From Fragilaria crotonensis (Eukaryota; Bacillariophyta; Fragilariophyceae; Fragilariales; Fragilariaceae): 64,000 nt of DNA. Under the pieces are notes generated by a model. It worked only from the letters and a program-made list of their open reading frames with translations. It was not told where the DNA came from and did no database searches. Shown piece after piece: positions 29,934 through 39,630 of the stretch. The position numbers and the translations under genes were made by a program. How positions within the stretch are numbered: the stretch's first letter is position 1; each line of letters begins with the position of its first letter. The stretch spans positions 35,182-99,181 of the forward strand of contig JAKSYS010000167.1 in the NCBI GenBank assembly GCA_022925895.1, in the 5' to 3' direction.

Positions 29934-31361
29934 TCATTTCTGGGACAGCACTCCTTGGAGTGATTCGTTCACTCCATCTAGTTTCTGTATGGCCAACTCC
30001 AGTCGTCTTGCCATGCTGGTTTCCTCTAGTAGCACTTGTTTGCTGGGCGAATCTCCTATTGAATCGAACAGCACCCACACCACGTAGCTTAAACGTTGCA
30101 CTCGACGCAGCCTTGGATACTGCCGACGGGACGATACCCGTACCAAGGGGCTTTTCGTCCCAGTTCCGATCGAAGCGTTGCTTGAAATGAGTCGCTCGAC
30201 GTATTCTTCCAGTCGAAATCCCATCGGCCATTCTCGTCCTGCTTCGGACGGGAGCGAGAGCAGACCCAACATTTGCGATGGCACTGGGATAATCAAATTT
30301 GGGTTTATCTGCGTCAGGAGTCGCAACATGCGATCCAGCGCTACCCACACCTTGTGTTCTAATTGCAGCAAGTGCATGCTCGGAATGCTTTCAGGTCCAT
30401 CACTCAACAACTTTGGTGACAATGGCAGGAGCGCAATTTCTTCTCGATCGCTACTTTCTGAATGGGTCGGCCACGAAAAATCTGCGTCGTAATTGACCAA
30501 CGGGGATACCCCACCCATAGCGCTCCCAGAACTAGTTAGTTCCAATCGAGTTGGTCGAAATTCCCAGTCTCTCAGCAAGTTGGCCTGTTGAACGGCAGCC
30601 ATCCGCGCGTCCAATTCGTTGGAACCTTCGCTTCTCAGGCATTCCATCAGCTCTATGTCGGGTTCTAGTTGGATGGTAGCAATTGCGAATGGAACATGCT
30701 GCGTGGCAAACAGGATGCGAAATCTGTCCAAAGCTTGCACAATCAAGACAAGACGACCATCCTCTAACTGCTCGTAGTCAGATATTCTCATGAGAGTCCC
30801 GATCAAGGTCGCTTCCGACTCCGCCGACCCATTCACGTCGTCAGGCAAGCGGAAATCTGGATTGCTCAAATTTTCGGATCCTCCCGGTAGGTACACGTGG
30901 CCAAACATCCACGGTTTCTCACCACTAAGGATCCGTCGAAACATATGGGTGTAGTGCGGCACGTGACAATTTAAAACATTCTGGTATCCTGGCAGCTCGG
31001 TCCATTGAACTCTCCACAGGGGCACATTTTCCAACACGGTAGTATCGTCACTGGATGGAACAACTAGGCCTTCGGAATCGCCGCGATAAAAACTATCTTG
31101 GATTTTCCTTACTAATCGCATCCGTTCCTCTCGTTCTTCAGGAGTTTCCAGGTCATTAGGATTGATAGACGACGAAAACATTCTCGTTTTCGGGCACAGA
31201 TTAGTACCCACAACCGTATGGGAATACATTGCTTTGCGCCGCACAGATTCCAAAACGAATGCGCTGCAGCGGCTCGTCATTAAGAAATGAAGAAGCAGCA
31301 TCCACAATCTGTCATATCGCCGACTAGAGCGCCGGAGTGAATAGCCATGATGTGGCGCCAT
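29934..31361 (-). CDS. Plastid-targeted LON substrate-binding-domain protein
   Basis: 475 residues from ATG 31361. An open frame extends upstream, but this start places a signal peptide (LWMLLLHFLMTSRCSAF) with an S-A-F plastid motif near the N-terminus. From about residue 110 it resembles the LON N-terminal/PUA-like domain: PLWRVQWTELPGYQNVLNCHVPHYTHMFRRI, PWMFGHVYLPGG, IGTLMRISDYEQLEDGRLVLIVQALDRFRI. There is no AAA ATPase or protease domain, so it is a stand-alone LON-domain protein. In plants and cyanobacteria such proteins are linked to proteolysis or organelle gene expression, but the function is not settled. The C-terminus is helical and ends in LESTS-like basic/acidic repeats. Confidence 0.7.
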   Translation of the reverse strand: MAPHHGYSLRRSSRRYDRLWMLLLHFLMTSRCSAFVLESVRRKAMYSHTVVGTNLCPKTRMFSSSINPNDLETPEEREERMRLVRKIQDSFYRGDSEGLVVPSSDDTTVLENVPLWRVQWTELPGYQNVLNCHVPHYTHMFRRILSGEKPWMFGHVYLPGGSENLSNPDFRLPDDVNGSAESEATLIGTLMRISDYEQLEDGRLVLIVQALDRFRILFATQHVPFAIATIQLEPDIELMECLRSEGSNELDARMAAVQQANLLRDWEFRPTRLELTSSGSAMGGVSPLVNYDADFSWPTHSESSDREEIALLPLSPKLLSDGPESIPSMHLLQLEHKVWVALDRMLRLLTQINPNLIIPVPSQMLGLLSLPSEAGREWPMGFRLEEYVERLISSNASIGTGTKSPLVRVSSRRQYPRLRRVQRLSYVVWVLFDSIGDSPSKQVLLEETSMARRLELAIQKLDGVNESLQGVLSQK

Positions 31362-32214
31362 CGTCTTTGCAAGAGAACTAACGTATGGGACTACGTGAGT
31401 GTCCTTGACCGTTTTCAACCTCCATTTCATCACAAAAATGGCATCTACAGAGTATGAGTGAGTATGCATAATCTGCATGCCACGTCCAAGATACTTCTAG
31501 TACTTGCTGCTGTAGCAGTTTATGCATATAGTACTGAGAGGATCATACCCTAATTAAACACTACTGTGCATACTCGTAGTGCACGCCTTTCGAACATGCC
31601 ATACATTAAAACGACGTAAGGAAAGAGGAAAGACCCACCCCAGCACAACGACAGTGACTTCATATCGGTGATCGGACCGATCAAACAAAAAATTGTGGAA
31701 ACAAAAATAAGAGGTGGACAACTTTGATCACATGGCCAAAAACAAGACTCATCCGTAATCATCTGCGCTCGTCTCGTTTCTATTACACAACTCGCCACAG
31801 GCCCTGCTACCGTTCCTGTCACTTCGCGAGATGCAAGCGACGATGAGGATTGCTCGTCAGAAATGAAGGTGGGAGGTTCTCACACAACACTTTGGCTAAT
31901 TTTCCATGTCCACGATATCTCAAATGCGAGCGCCACTCATCTAATTTTACAAGCTCAAAGGCCGCTATCATCAGGAAAGGTGTACTCGCCGAAGTGGCGC
32001 GCGCTGAAAACGCCGCTGCGTATGCATAATTTCCAACAACACAAGAACGAAGCGATTCCTTCACGCTCAAAGGTTTTTCCAAAAGACGTTGAGAGGTGCA
32101 TGTGCGACATACGAAGTTCGAGTATATAATGAATGCGCCACAAAAATCTGGCTAAATTTGTCAGCGGATACACAAAAACTTTCGGAATGACCACGACTGA
32201 CACTCATTTTTTCG
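31362..32214. other. Divergent spacer, no gene supported
   Basis: Short ORFs on the minus strand (31550-31822, 31819-32082) resemble no family and look like chance frames. Confidence 0.5.
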
Positions 32215-34461
32215 ATGAAAGCACAAAAACCAAAAATCAAGATGAACATCTATCGAACCCAACTTCTTCTTTTGATTCTTCACGTGCCGTTGATGGCGAT
32301 GGTGGTGATGGCAGATGCTGACTTTGACGGACCTTCTCCGATTCAGAAGCGTTTGGATGCTCAACGGGTGAAAAGTCGCACTCCACAAAAGAGATATCTC
32401 ACAAACGCCCTTTGCACGGGCTGTGTGGTGATTGACATCGTGTTTCATATTATTGGAACCTCAAACAGCAATGCCGCTCGCCTATGGACTGATGCGTCCA
32501 TTGCTCAAGAAGTTGATCGAGTCAATCAACACTATTCTTCCACGCCCTTCCGCTTTAACAAGCGTCGTGTTATTCGGACTGCCAACAGTGTATGGGGTAG
32601 CGCGACGGTCGGAAGCGCGGCAGCTAGAGAGAGCATCGTGTCATCACTCCGAGTTGGCGGAGCGGATATTGCCAATGTGTTCGTCACTGACGGAACCTGC
32701 AAAACGACGGGTGGATATGGCACTTATCCTCGTGATCGTGGGTTCTTTCCTCCCAACCAATACTCGAACAAGGATTATATATTCATTTGTGCGACTGATA
32801 CAGGTATCATGTACGATGGTGTGTATCACACGCTTATTACTCATGAACTTGGCCATTGGTTGGGATTGTTGCATACGTTTTCCGGCAACAGCTGTGATCC
32901 CTCGAACGACGGCGACGGAGTAGATGACACTCCACAACACCTGGAAAATGCCGAAGATGCTAGCTGCGGCGACAGTATAAACACGTGTCCATCACGCCCA
33001 GGTCTTGATCCGGTTAACAATTTTATGAATTATGCCACATGTCGCAACCAATTCACTCTCGGACAAGTCGCTCGTATGTATTCCCAATTCAATTTTTACC
33101 GTCGTCGTGTTGAAGCTTGTTCCTCCAATGAGATTGATGCGGCCTTTGAAGTGCGCTTCGATGGGAAACCCGAAGAAATGGAAGTGTCGTATGCCGTTTA
33201 CTTGGACGGGGATGAAGAATGGACGTTTTTGAAAGCGTTTGGGTCAGAACCTGCAGTTGCCGATCAAGTCTTCACCAGAACGCTTTGCCTTGCGAAACAG
33301 ACGTTGTACTCGTTTTCAATCAGAGACACCGCTGAGGACGGATTCGATGCCCCAGGATATGCTGCCCTTACAGCTCGATCACAAGACATTTTTCGTCATA
33401 CTAGCTTGGATCGCGAATCCACAACGACGTTTGTGGTGTTCGACTCTTGCGCCTCTGGAGAGTCGCTGATGGTTCTGGATTTAGACTTGAGGGGAGATAA
33501 CGATGAGATTTCGTGGGAGATTACCACGCTCAACGCCGTTGTGGTTGATCGAGAAGTCACGGGTGCCTACGTCAAAACGGCATATCAACGCCTTTACTAC
33601 GAGAAATGCCTCGGTCCCGCCGAATACAAATTCACTCTTTACGACAGTGGCGGTAATGGAATGTATGGAACCTATAAGCTGAAATTGGCAGGCTCTCTTA
33701 TCCGATCTGGAGGTGGGCGCTCAGGCTTTCTTTCCTCGGAATCGACCTCAATTGTTGTACCAGGTACCTACGCATGCTTTTCAGGTTCGAGCATTATCCA
33801 CGTCAAAGGTAGGGGCGCTACTGAGATGCGTTCCCTCGAAATCGGTGACTTTGTCCATGTAGGAAATGGCGTGTACGAACCCGTCTACAGCTTCGGCCAT
33901 TACGACCATGACGCTCGCAAGACAATGTTGCAACTGCAAACTTTGGATTTTCTATTGCAAATTTCGGAAGATCACATGATCTATACAAAAGATCGTGGAC
34001 CTATCCCAGCTGGTCTCGTGGCTGTGGGTGACGAAGTTTTGGATGCAGATCATAATCCTCTGATGGTCAATGCAATTTCGCTGGGAAGCTCGCAAGGTGT
34101 TTTCGCGCCATTCACTGCGTCGGGTAGATTGGTTGTTAACGGTATCATGGTATCGTCCTTTGTCGCTCTCGAGCAATCTCCTCAATTGGTCATCGGTCCG
34201 TTTCAAATCTCATGGCAATGGCTGGCGCACGCCTTCGAGTTTCCCCATCGTCTCGTTTGCGGACGTCGTGGTTGTAGCGGAGAAACATATGACGCGAATG
34301 GAATCAATACATGGATTCCTCTCGAAGCGATCTTGTGGCTTATGAAACAAAATGCAGTTGTGAGAGAATTTCTGTTCCTTCTCCTTCTTATTGTGCTGGC
34401 ATTTTTTCATTGCATGGATGTTGTTTTACACTTGTTGAAGGTGTTGGAGGTTCCTCGATAA
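32215..34461 (+). CDS. M43-type metalloprotease fused to Hedgehog-type Hint domain
   Basis: 748 residues, one exon, ATG 32215 (a second ATG at codon 10 is possible). Residues 12-33 form a signal peptide. Residues 70-305 form a pappalysin-like (M43) zinc protease: HELGHWLGLLH at 210-220 supplies three zinc ligands and Glu211, and FMNYA at 270-274 is the Met-turn. Residues 310-500 hold two related beta domains (FSIRDTAEDGFDAPGY, FTLYDSGGNGMYGTY). Residues 520-655 form a Hint domain: Cys521 in YACFSGSSIIHVKG, MRSLEIGDFVHVG, ISEDHMIYT, and SGRLVVNGIMVSSFVAL. A transmembrane helix lies at 717-742. Hint domains cleave themselves at the Cys through a thioester. Cleavage here would release the protease from the membrane-anchored C-terminus. 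That last step is inference. Confidence 0.87.
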   Translation: MKAQKPKIKMNIYRTQLLLLILHVPLMAMVVMADADFDGPSPIQKRLDAQRVKSRTPQKRYLTNALCTGCVVIDIVFHIIGTSNSNAARLWTDASIAQEVDRVNQHYSSTPFRFNKRRVIRTANSVWGSATVGSAAARESIVSSLRVGGADIANVFVTDGTCKTTGGYGTYPRDRGFFPPNQYSNKDYIFICATDTGIMYDGVYHTLITHELGHWLGLLHTFSGNSCDPSNDGDGVDDTPQHLENAEDASCGDSINTCPSRPGLDPVNNFMNYATCRNQFTLGQVARMYSQFNFYRRRVEACSSNEIDAAFEVRFDGKPEEMEVSYAVYLDGDEEWTFLKAFGSEPAVADQVFTRTLCLAKQTLYSFSIRDTAEDGFDAPGYAALTARSQDIFRHTSLDRESTTTFVVFDSCASGESLMVLDLDLRGDNDEISWEITTLNAVVVDREVTGAYVKTAYQRLYYEKCLGPAEYKFTLYDSGGNGMYGTYKLKLAGSLIRSGGGRSGFLSSESTSIVVPGTYACFSGSSIIHVKGRGATEMRSLEIGDFVHVGNGVYEPVYSFGHYDHDARKTMLQLQTLDFLLQISEDHMIYTKDRGPIPAGLVAVGDEVLDADHNPLMVNAISLGSSQGVFAPFTASGRLVVNGIMVSSFVALEQSPQLVIGPFQISWQWLAHAFEFPHRLVCGRRGCSGETYDANGINTWIPLEAILWLMKQNAVVREFLFLLLLIVLAFFHCMDVVLHLLKVLEVPR

Positions 34462-34752
34462 GGAAACTGTACCACATTCACGTTCCCACAATGTGATCCT
34501 GTTGGCGTTGGCAATGTTGTTAAAGTGACCAGCTACTAGTTTTTTGCAACAAGCCTCAGGCAAGGGCTCACTGACTCTGGAATATGTCTAACGTGCTAAT
34601 CACATAACATTACGCAATAAATATTGAGAGCAGTATTATTAAATCATTGGATTCACCGCAAACCTTGTCCAGCAGCATTATGTTGACGCCTTAGATTGGC
34701 TCAATACGCGCGTGACACTTGCGATAACGTCCTCATGAAATCAACATCAACT
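34462..34752. other. Convergent 3' spacer
   Basis: 291 bp between the stop codons of the Hint gene and the cyclophilin-like gene. It contains AATAAA-like sequence (gcaataaatattgag near 34615) that may serve as a polyadenylation signal. Confidence 0.4.
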
Positions 34753-35625
34753 TCATATTGAGGGTAGCAGCCTTGTTCTGATGATTTGAGTCATAACAGG
34801 TAGGCCGTCGAGCAGGACGTTGTTACCTGTGACAGCACCAAAGCACGTGCCATCGGCTTTATCTTCTAGGGCAATGCGAAAGGATGGGCCCAGGCCCACG
34901 AAACATAGTGAATATTTGTCATTCTGTACAGAAGGCTCATTGAAAACCAAGGATGTCCTCTGGATGCTATCCGGTGGTGAAAGAGACACAGTCAAGGCCC
35001 CTTTCCTGTTAACCATAGCTGCGCCTTCGTATGCCTTTTCCTTCACCATGTCGATGAACAGGTGAACTGCGTGAGGCATATCTCTGGCGCCTGGCAGTTC
35101 TACAATAAATGTCGACACGTGATCAGAGACTTTCAGGTCAAGAGCAACTTTTAGTGGACCATGTCGAAAAAGTTCCCTAACGGCACTTCGACCAGTGGAT
35201 TTGAAAAACGCATGCAGTGAGTCGATTTGGTTGAGATAGCGGTCCTCGAGAAGCTCATGCGCTTCGTAGTCTTCTAAGGCGCCAAGTCTACGGAGTGTCG
35301 CAAAAAGTGTTCCCGTTTCCTGGTGGATTGTCCTTTCCTTTTCTTGCAGCTTAGCACGTTGGAACATAATGCCATTCAAATCTCGCGCGACCGACTGACG
35401 ACTTTCCAACAACTTAAAGGCAGCGCATTCAGCCCTGACAAAGGCGATTCTCACTGCTACATACGGAAGCCACGGAAGAAGAAAACAGACTAAAACAAAG
35501 GAGATCTTGATACTTGAAGTCGATGCCGAGTCAGAGTAAGGATTTCCCCGCCGGTTGCTGGGATACCCCATCATCGGCAATTCCTCGTGATAACTTGTCG
35601 GTGTCGTGCGTTTGAGCGTCACCAT
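34753..35625 (-). CDS. Type II membrane protein with cyclophilin-like domain
   Basis: 290 residues from ATG 35625. A single hydrophobic segment (SFVLVCFLLPWLPYVAVRIAFV, about residues 41-62) follows a polar N-terminus, so the C-terminal part should lie in the ER/Golgi lumen. A coiled-coil-like stretch follows (RDLNGIMFQRAKLQEKERTIHQ). From about residue 150 the sequence resembles the lumenal cyclophilin-like proteins numerous in diatoms: FIVELPGARDMPHAVHLFIDMV, YSLCFVGLGPSFRIAL and GTCFGAVTGNNVLLDGLPVM. Typical peptidyl-prolyl isomerase active-site residues are not evident, so activity is doubtful. Confidence 0.65.
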   Translation of the reverse strand: MVTLKRTTPTSYHEELPMMGYPSNRRGNPYSDSASTSSIKISFVLVCFLLPWLPYVAVRIAFVRAECAAFKLLESRQSVARDLNGIMFQRAKLQEKERTIHQETGTLFATLRRLGALEDYEAHELLEDRYLNQIDSLHAFFKSTGRSAVRELFRHGPLKVALDLKVSDHVSTFIVELPGARDMPHAVHLFIDMVKEKAYEGAAMVNRKGALTVSLSPPDSIQRTSLVFNEPSVQNDKYSLCFVGLGPSFRIALEDKADGTCFGAVTGNNVLLDGLPVMTQIIRTRLLPSI

Positions 35626-36239
35626 GATAGCTGTCACAATAGTGTCAACGTTGTAATGAATGAAATGCGAGGAACGCTTGTCGTCAGTTTACAGAAGGAG
35701 AGCAAATTGTGAGTCAACGTTATTTTATATGGGTTACTCACATGTTCGCCGAAAACATCGATTTAAGTACTTTCCTTATCGACTTCTACGTTTTTGTTTA
35801 TGTTTATAGACGTTTCCTGGATCCGCGTAAGTTCAGTATCAAAGCGCGCGTTTTTCAATGCTGTTCCCAGTTATGAATACAAGTATGCTGTGGACTGAGG
35901 GTATTGTTTTATCGGACTACGTATTTCCACATCCACCCAGGCATAAATAATGGATACTGGGAACATGGTACACCAAATGGAGTATGTGTATTCCAGTACC
36001 ACAGTACTCCCTACCGGTACAGTCCGGAGTCCTGGGTATTGGTACAGCAGTACGAATGGGACTACGGTAGATTTTTTGGAGGGTGTCAGCTTGTCCGAAA
36101 AATGGAATCAGGAATGTTCTTGATATCCGTGTCCGCCTCAAACTGCTCTCATGCACTCATGCATGTGGCAGGCGACGTCAAAATCACAGCTCACCATCGG
36201 ATTTTGGCACAGATCAAAAAGCCTCTCAGTTTCACGACC
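35626..36239. other. Divergent spacer upstream of PRP19
   Basis: 614 bp. The frame of PRP19 is open upstream to 35904 but shows no conserved protein there. GTAC words cluster at 35990-36060 (attccagtaccacagtactccctaccggtacag). Confidence 0.55.
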
Positions 36240-37754
36240 ATGTCCATCCCGTCGCCGTCATCTTCAACGCTTATTTGCGCGATCTCCGGTCAACCTCTTC
36301 AAGGGGAGGACGCTGTCGTGACTCCTTCAGGACGCATATGTTCCAAGGCTTTAATCTTGTCTAAATTGGCCGACAATGGAGGATCGGATCCGTTCACCAA
36401 CCAGCCTCTCGATGAAATGCAGCTCGTGACACTTGCTTCGCAAGGCGAGAATATCATACCCCCACGCCCGTCGGCCTCTTCTATGCCAGCGCTCTTGAAA
36501 CTACTCAATGCTGAATACTCGAATCTAGTCTTGGAACTATTTGACGCCCGCCAATTGTTGGAAGAAACTCGAAAGGAATTGAGTCAGTCGTTGTATCAGA
36601 ACGATGCGGCTGTGAGAGTGATAGCCCGCCTCGCTATGGAACGCGATGCGGCGCGTCAGGAACTCATTTCTTACAAGGCTACTGTATCGAGTGCCCCGCC
36701 TCCTGTTGCTCCAGTTGCTGTGGATGATACCGATGATATGCCGGTGAAGAAGAGGGCTCGACCAACCGAGGACGTTATCGAACCTCATTCAATCCCTCAG
36801 GAGCATGTAGATATCATGACACGAACTTGGCAAGAATTGTCTCAAATCCGCAAGGCGGAAAAGAAGCAATTGGCTGCGAATGCTCCGACAATTGAGGCTC
36901 TCGCAGCATTTCAAGAAGTGGACAAGAAGTCGTATCACAAGGCACGCGGTAAACAGGGGATTGTTGCCATGGCGTCCACTTCTGCCGGTTTAATCGCAAC
37001 AGCAGGGCGAGACAAGCAAGTGTGCGTTTACAATGGGGAGCAAGTTAGTCACACTTACTCTGTCGGGGAGTGTACGTCAGTGGATGTTCTGCAAGATTGG
37101 GTGGCAGTTGGAAGTTCGGACAATACAATTACACTGTTTCAGGGTGATGACGAACGTTTCAAAGTCACTCTGACGCAGCGCATTGTCAGTATCCATCTTC
37201 ATCCTTCTCAGCAACACTTCGTGGTCACTACCGCGATTGGCGTGCACATTTATGCCATGACTGGTGAGGCCTTGGCTTACTTTGAATCCACTGACGGTGA
37301 AAACACATGTGCTGCCTTGCATCCGGATGGGTTGCTACATGCCGTTGGAACTAGCACTGGCAAATTGTGCTTGTGGGATTTCAAGTCGCAGAAATTAGCA
37401 TCAACGCTCACTAGTGGCGATGCCCCTCTCGCGTCAATTGTATTTTCGAACAACGGGTACCACGTCGCAACGATTTCTGACAAATTAACAATTTGGGACC
37501 TCAAAAAGCAGGCTGTCTTGAAGGAGCTTGAAAGTAACGTTGCTGCAGTCACCTTTGATCCATCCGGCAAGTTCGTGGCATACGCGGACCCTGCGAGCCT
37601 CGTGATTGCTTCCGTCAAGGAATTGACTACTATTTGCACTATCGAGGCTGCGTCGGTTAGCAGTTTGAATTGGATAACGAACCAGCTGGTTGCTGCATCT
37701 GCAAAAGAACGAGCTTTGAAGTTCTACGGGACGACCAACCAAGTGGATGCGTGA
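36240..37754 (+). CDS. PRP19: Pre-mRNA-processing factor 19 (U-box E3 ligase, NTC core)
   Basis: 504 residues from ATG 36240, the start matching the conserved N-terminus of the family (MSIPSPSSSTLICAISGQPL). Residues 10-75 form the U-box: CAISGQPLQGEDAVVTPSGRICSKALI and DPFTNQPLDEMQLVTL. A short PIIPPRP-like linker and the tetramerising coiled coil follow (MPALLKLLNAEYSNLVLELFDARQLLEETRKEL). The C-terminal half has WD40 repeats forming a propeller, e.g. LCLWDFKSQK and LTIWDLKKQA. Prp19 is the scaffold and ubiquitin ligase of the NineTeen complex that activates the spliceosome, and it also acts in DNA repair. The gene is intact and has no intron. Confidence 0.95.
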   Translation: MSIPSPSSSTLICAISGQPLQGEDAVVTPSGRICSKALILSKLADNGGSDPFTNQPLDEMQLVTLASQGENIIPPRPSASSMPALLKLLNAEYSNLVLELFDARQLLEETRKELSQSLYQNDAAVRVIARLAMERDAARQELISYKATVSSAPPPVAPVAVDDTDDMPVKKRARPTEDVIEPHSIPQEHVDIMTRTWQELSQIRKAEKKQLAANAPTIEALAAFQEVDKKSYHKARGKQGIVAMASTSAGLIATAGRDKQVCVYNGEQVSHTYSVGECTSVDVLQDWVAVGSSDNTITLFQGDDERFKVTLTQRIVSIHLHPSQQHFVVTTAIGVHIYAMTGEALAYFESTDGENTCAALHPDGLLHAVGTSTGKLCLWDFKSQKLASTLTSGDAPLASIVFSNNGYHVATISDKLTIWDLKKQAVLKELESNVAAVTFDPSGKFVAYADPASLVIASVKELTTICTIEAASVSSLNWITNQLVAASAKERALKFYGTTNQVDA

Positions 37755-38380
37755 ACAAAGTGTGTCATGTACTATTGGCTGGCTAACGATACACCTATAA
37801 GTTTGCTTCGCAAGTTGTGGGATAGAGGCCCGTCGTAAAACTCATTCAGGGAGTAATAGTGACCTAGATCCTATGTCAGATCCAGTAAGACGACTCTTCG
37901 AGTAGTGAAAAGTTTCGACCTTTCTGGTTAGTTCCAAAGTAGCAACGCCCAGTACGGTTAGGTATTCCGAGTGCCTCCTATGCTCCATATATTAAGAAGA
38001 AGGGCCACTGGGCACAACATCGAGAGGGTGTTTCGCTGCCGCTACCAATAGCTTCATACAATTGAATGACTCGCACTATACAGATTTCCTGGTTATTCCG
38101 AAGTGACAAACACAATCAACAACTTAGACGTTTAATGACAGTCACCGAGCTAGTAGTTGCAATAGAGCACTTTGAATTTGCAAGGATAGCGCATGTACTG
38201 ATGACATTCCAGTGCGATCACTTAACGGTGTAGCCGCAGGGAGTGATTGCGATCGGTGCCTAGACCCTTCCAACATCAACCCTAGTTAGCTTGCGGTACT
38301 GGTGATCACAAAATGGCATGAGGACTTCTGCGTTCGCTCCAGATATCTTGCTGAGAGGTCTTCGGGTATCGCTTAGCGCC
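37755..38380. other. Convergent 3' spacer, no gene
   Basis: 626 bp without a supported gene or repeat. Confidence 0.5.
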
Positions 38381-39129
38381 TCATGAAGAATTGAGCGCCT
38401 TGCTACTATCAATTTTGATGCCCGCGCCGACCCCGTTGCCAAAGGCTTCTTCTTGCCGCACTATCCCAAGTTTCGGATCGTAGATGAGCCAGCCTGTCGG
38501 ATAATCTTTCGGATCCAGAAATGAAGGCTCGATTTCCGCCGATGACACGTTAGGATTCGATCCCAAAGAATGTGTTGCCTCCACAGTCGCTTCTTCTAGT
38601 TCGGGCATTACACTACTCAGTCTTTTCGTTCTCCGTTCTGAGTTGATCCCGGGTTGAGATTCCTGTGAATTCTGGGACAGGTCGTTGTCTGACACTGCAA
38701 TCAATACGTTGAGCATGACATTCCATCCCGCATCCAAATAAAATTTGATCGTTTCCACTAGATCTAACCATATGTCAACGAAAGACCATTCCCCTGTCTG
38801 CAGAATACGGAGGCGTGCTATTATTGGCCCTGAAGGACGAAAGTACCGAAAGATTACAGGTTTAATTCAAAGAGCTGATAAGAGTGGCGATCGAAGCCAA
38901 CGAAAACACAATTTCAATTTCACATTTACTCACGTCCAAAGTGGAAAAGAGCCACTAAAAAGCAAGTAAATAGAATAACGAAGTTGGTGTTGGTCATGGA
39001 ATCGGCAACACTCAAAATTGAATCCAAGGTTGGACTCGTGGCACGAGTTTCAAATGGAGACGAGGATCGCCATCGGTACTGATGGTGTTGTGGGTAACGA
39101 CGATCAAACGCGTCGTCATCAGCGTCCAT
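38381..39129 (-). CDS. Small single-pass membrane protein, unknown function
   Basis: Two predicted exons, 38934-39129 and 38829-38381 (minus), with a 104-nt phase-1 intron (GTGAGT...CCTTCAG), together 645 nt (214 residues). The splice restores one continuous frame that neither exon has alone, which supports the model. The N-terminus is Asp/Arg-rich, followed by a hydrophobic segment (NFVILFTCFLVALFHFG) that ends at the splice site. After it comes PIIARLRILQTGEWSFVDIW, then an acidic Ser-rich region and a C-terminus with YPTGWLIYDPKLGIV. I recognise no family. It may be an endomembrane protein limited to diatoms. Confidence 0.65.
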
Positions 39130-39630
39130 GGTTGCTGACAGATTAACGGGAGCTGGGCATAAACACGAAAGTACTATATTGGCAGTACAAGTCACCGTAC
39201 CTCGATGTATGCATAATCTGCCCGTCAATCTCTATGCACTATGCATGCATATCATAGTGCGTTGTCGCGTTGGAATCTTCCGAGCAGAGCGGACCAGGGG
39301 TTGGTGAGAAGTCACAGACACGTCACACTACAGTTCTACAGTACTGGAGTACGTACATAGCGTCTAGTGGGAACTGCTACTGGAGCATTCCAGTATCTTG
39401 GTACGAGCCTATCCTACCAGAGTCTTCAACTCTCATGTATACGCAAAGCATGGGCAATGGGCAATGGACGCTGTAGTAGAGATATAAAAAAAACCTCAAA
39501 TCTAAGTTAACGTGCTGCCGCTTCTTTCATTGTATAAAAGGTCGACTCGCACGACCAGATATGATCCGAGTGGGACCACGTCCAGTGTCAGTGATTCGCT
39601 GTCACGGTGGTTACTGGTCCAAATTTTTCT
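39130..39630. other. Spacer with GTAC words
   Basis: 501 bp between the membrane protein gene and MCM9. Tract ctacagtactggagtacgtac near 39335-39355. A TATA-like tgtataaaag lies at about 39531-39540. Confidence 0.5.

Noticed and set aside
31550-32082. Two minus-strand ORFs upstream of the Hint gene
   Set aside because: No family resemblance, overlapping frames, and no splice motifs joining them.
33770-34200. Hint domain read as an intein
   Set aside because: There is no downstream extein of the same protein domain; a transmembrane tail follows and the ends resemble Hedgehog-type Hint modules.
35904-36239. N-terminal extension of PRP19
   Set aside because: The open frame upstream runs through GTAC-rich spacer and lacks conserved sequence; the family N-terminus begins at 36240.
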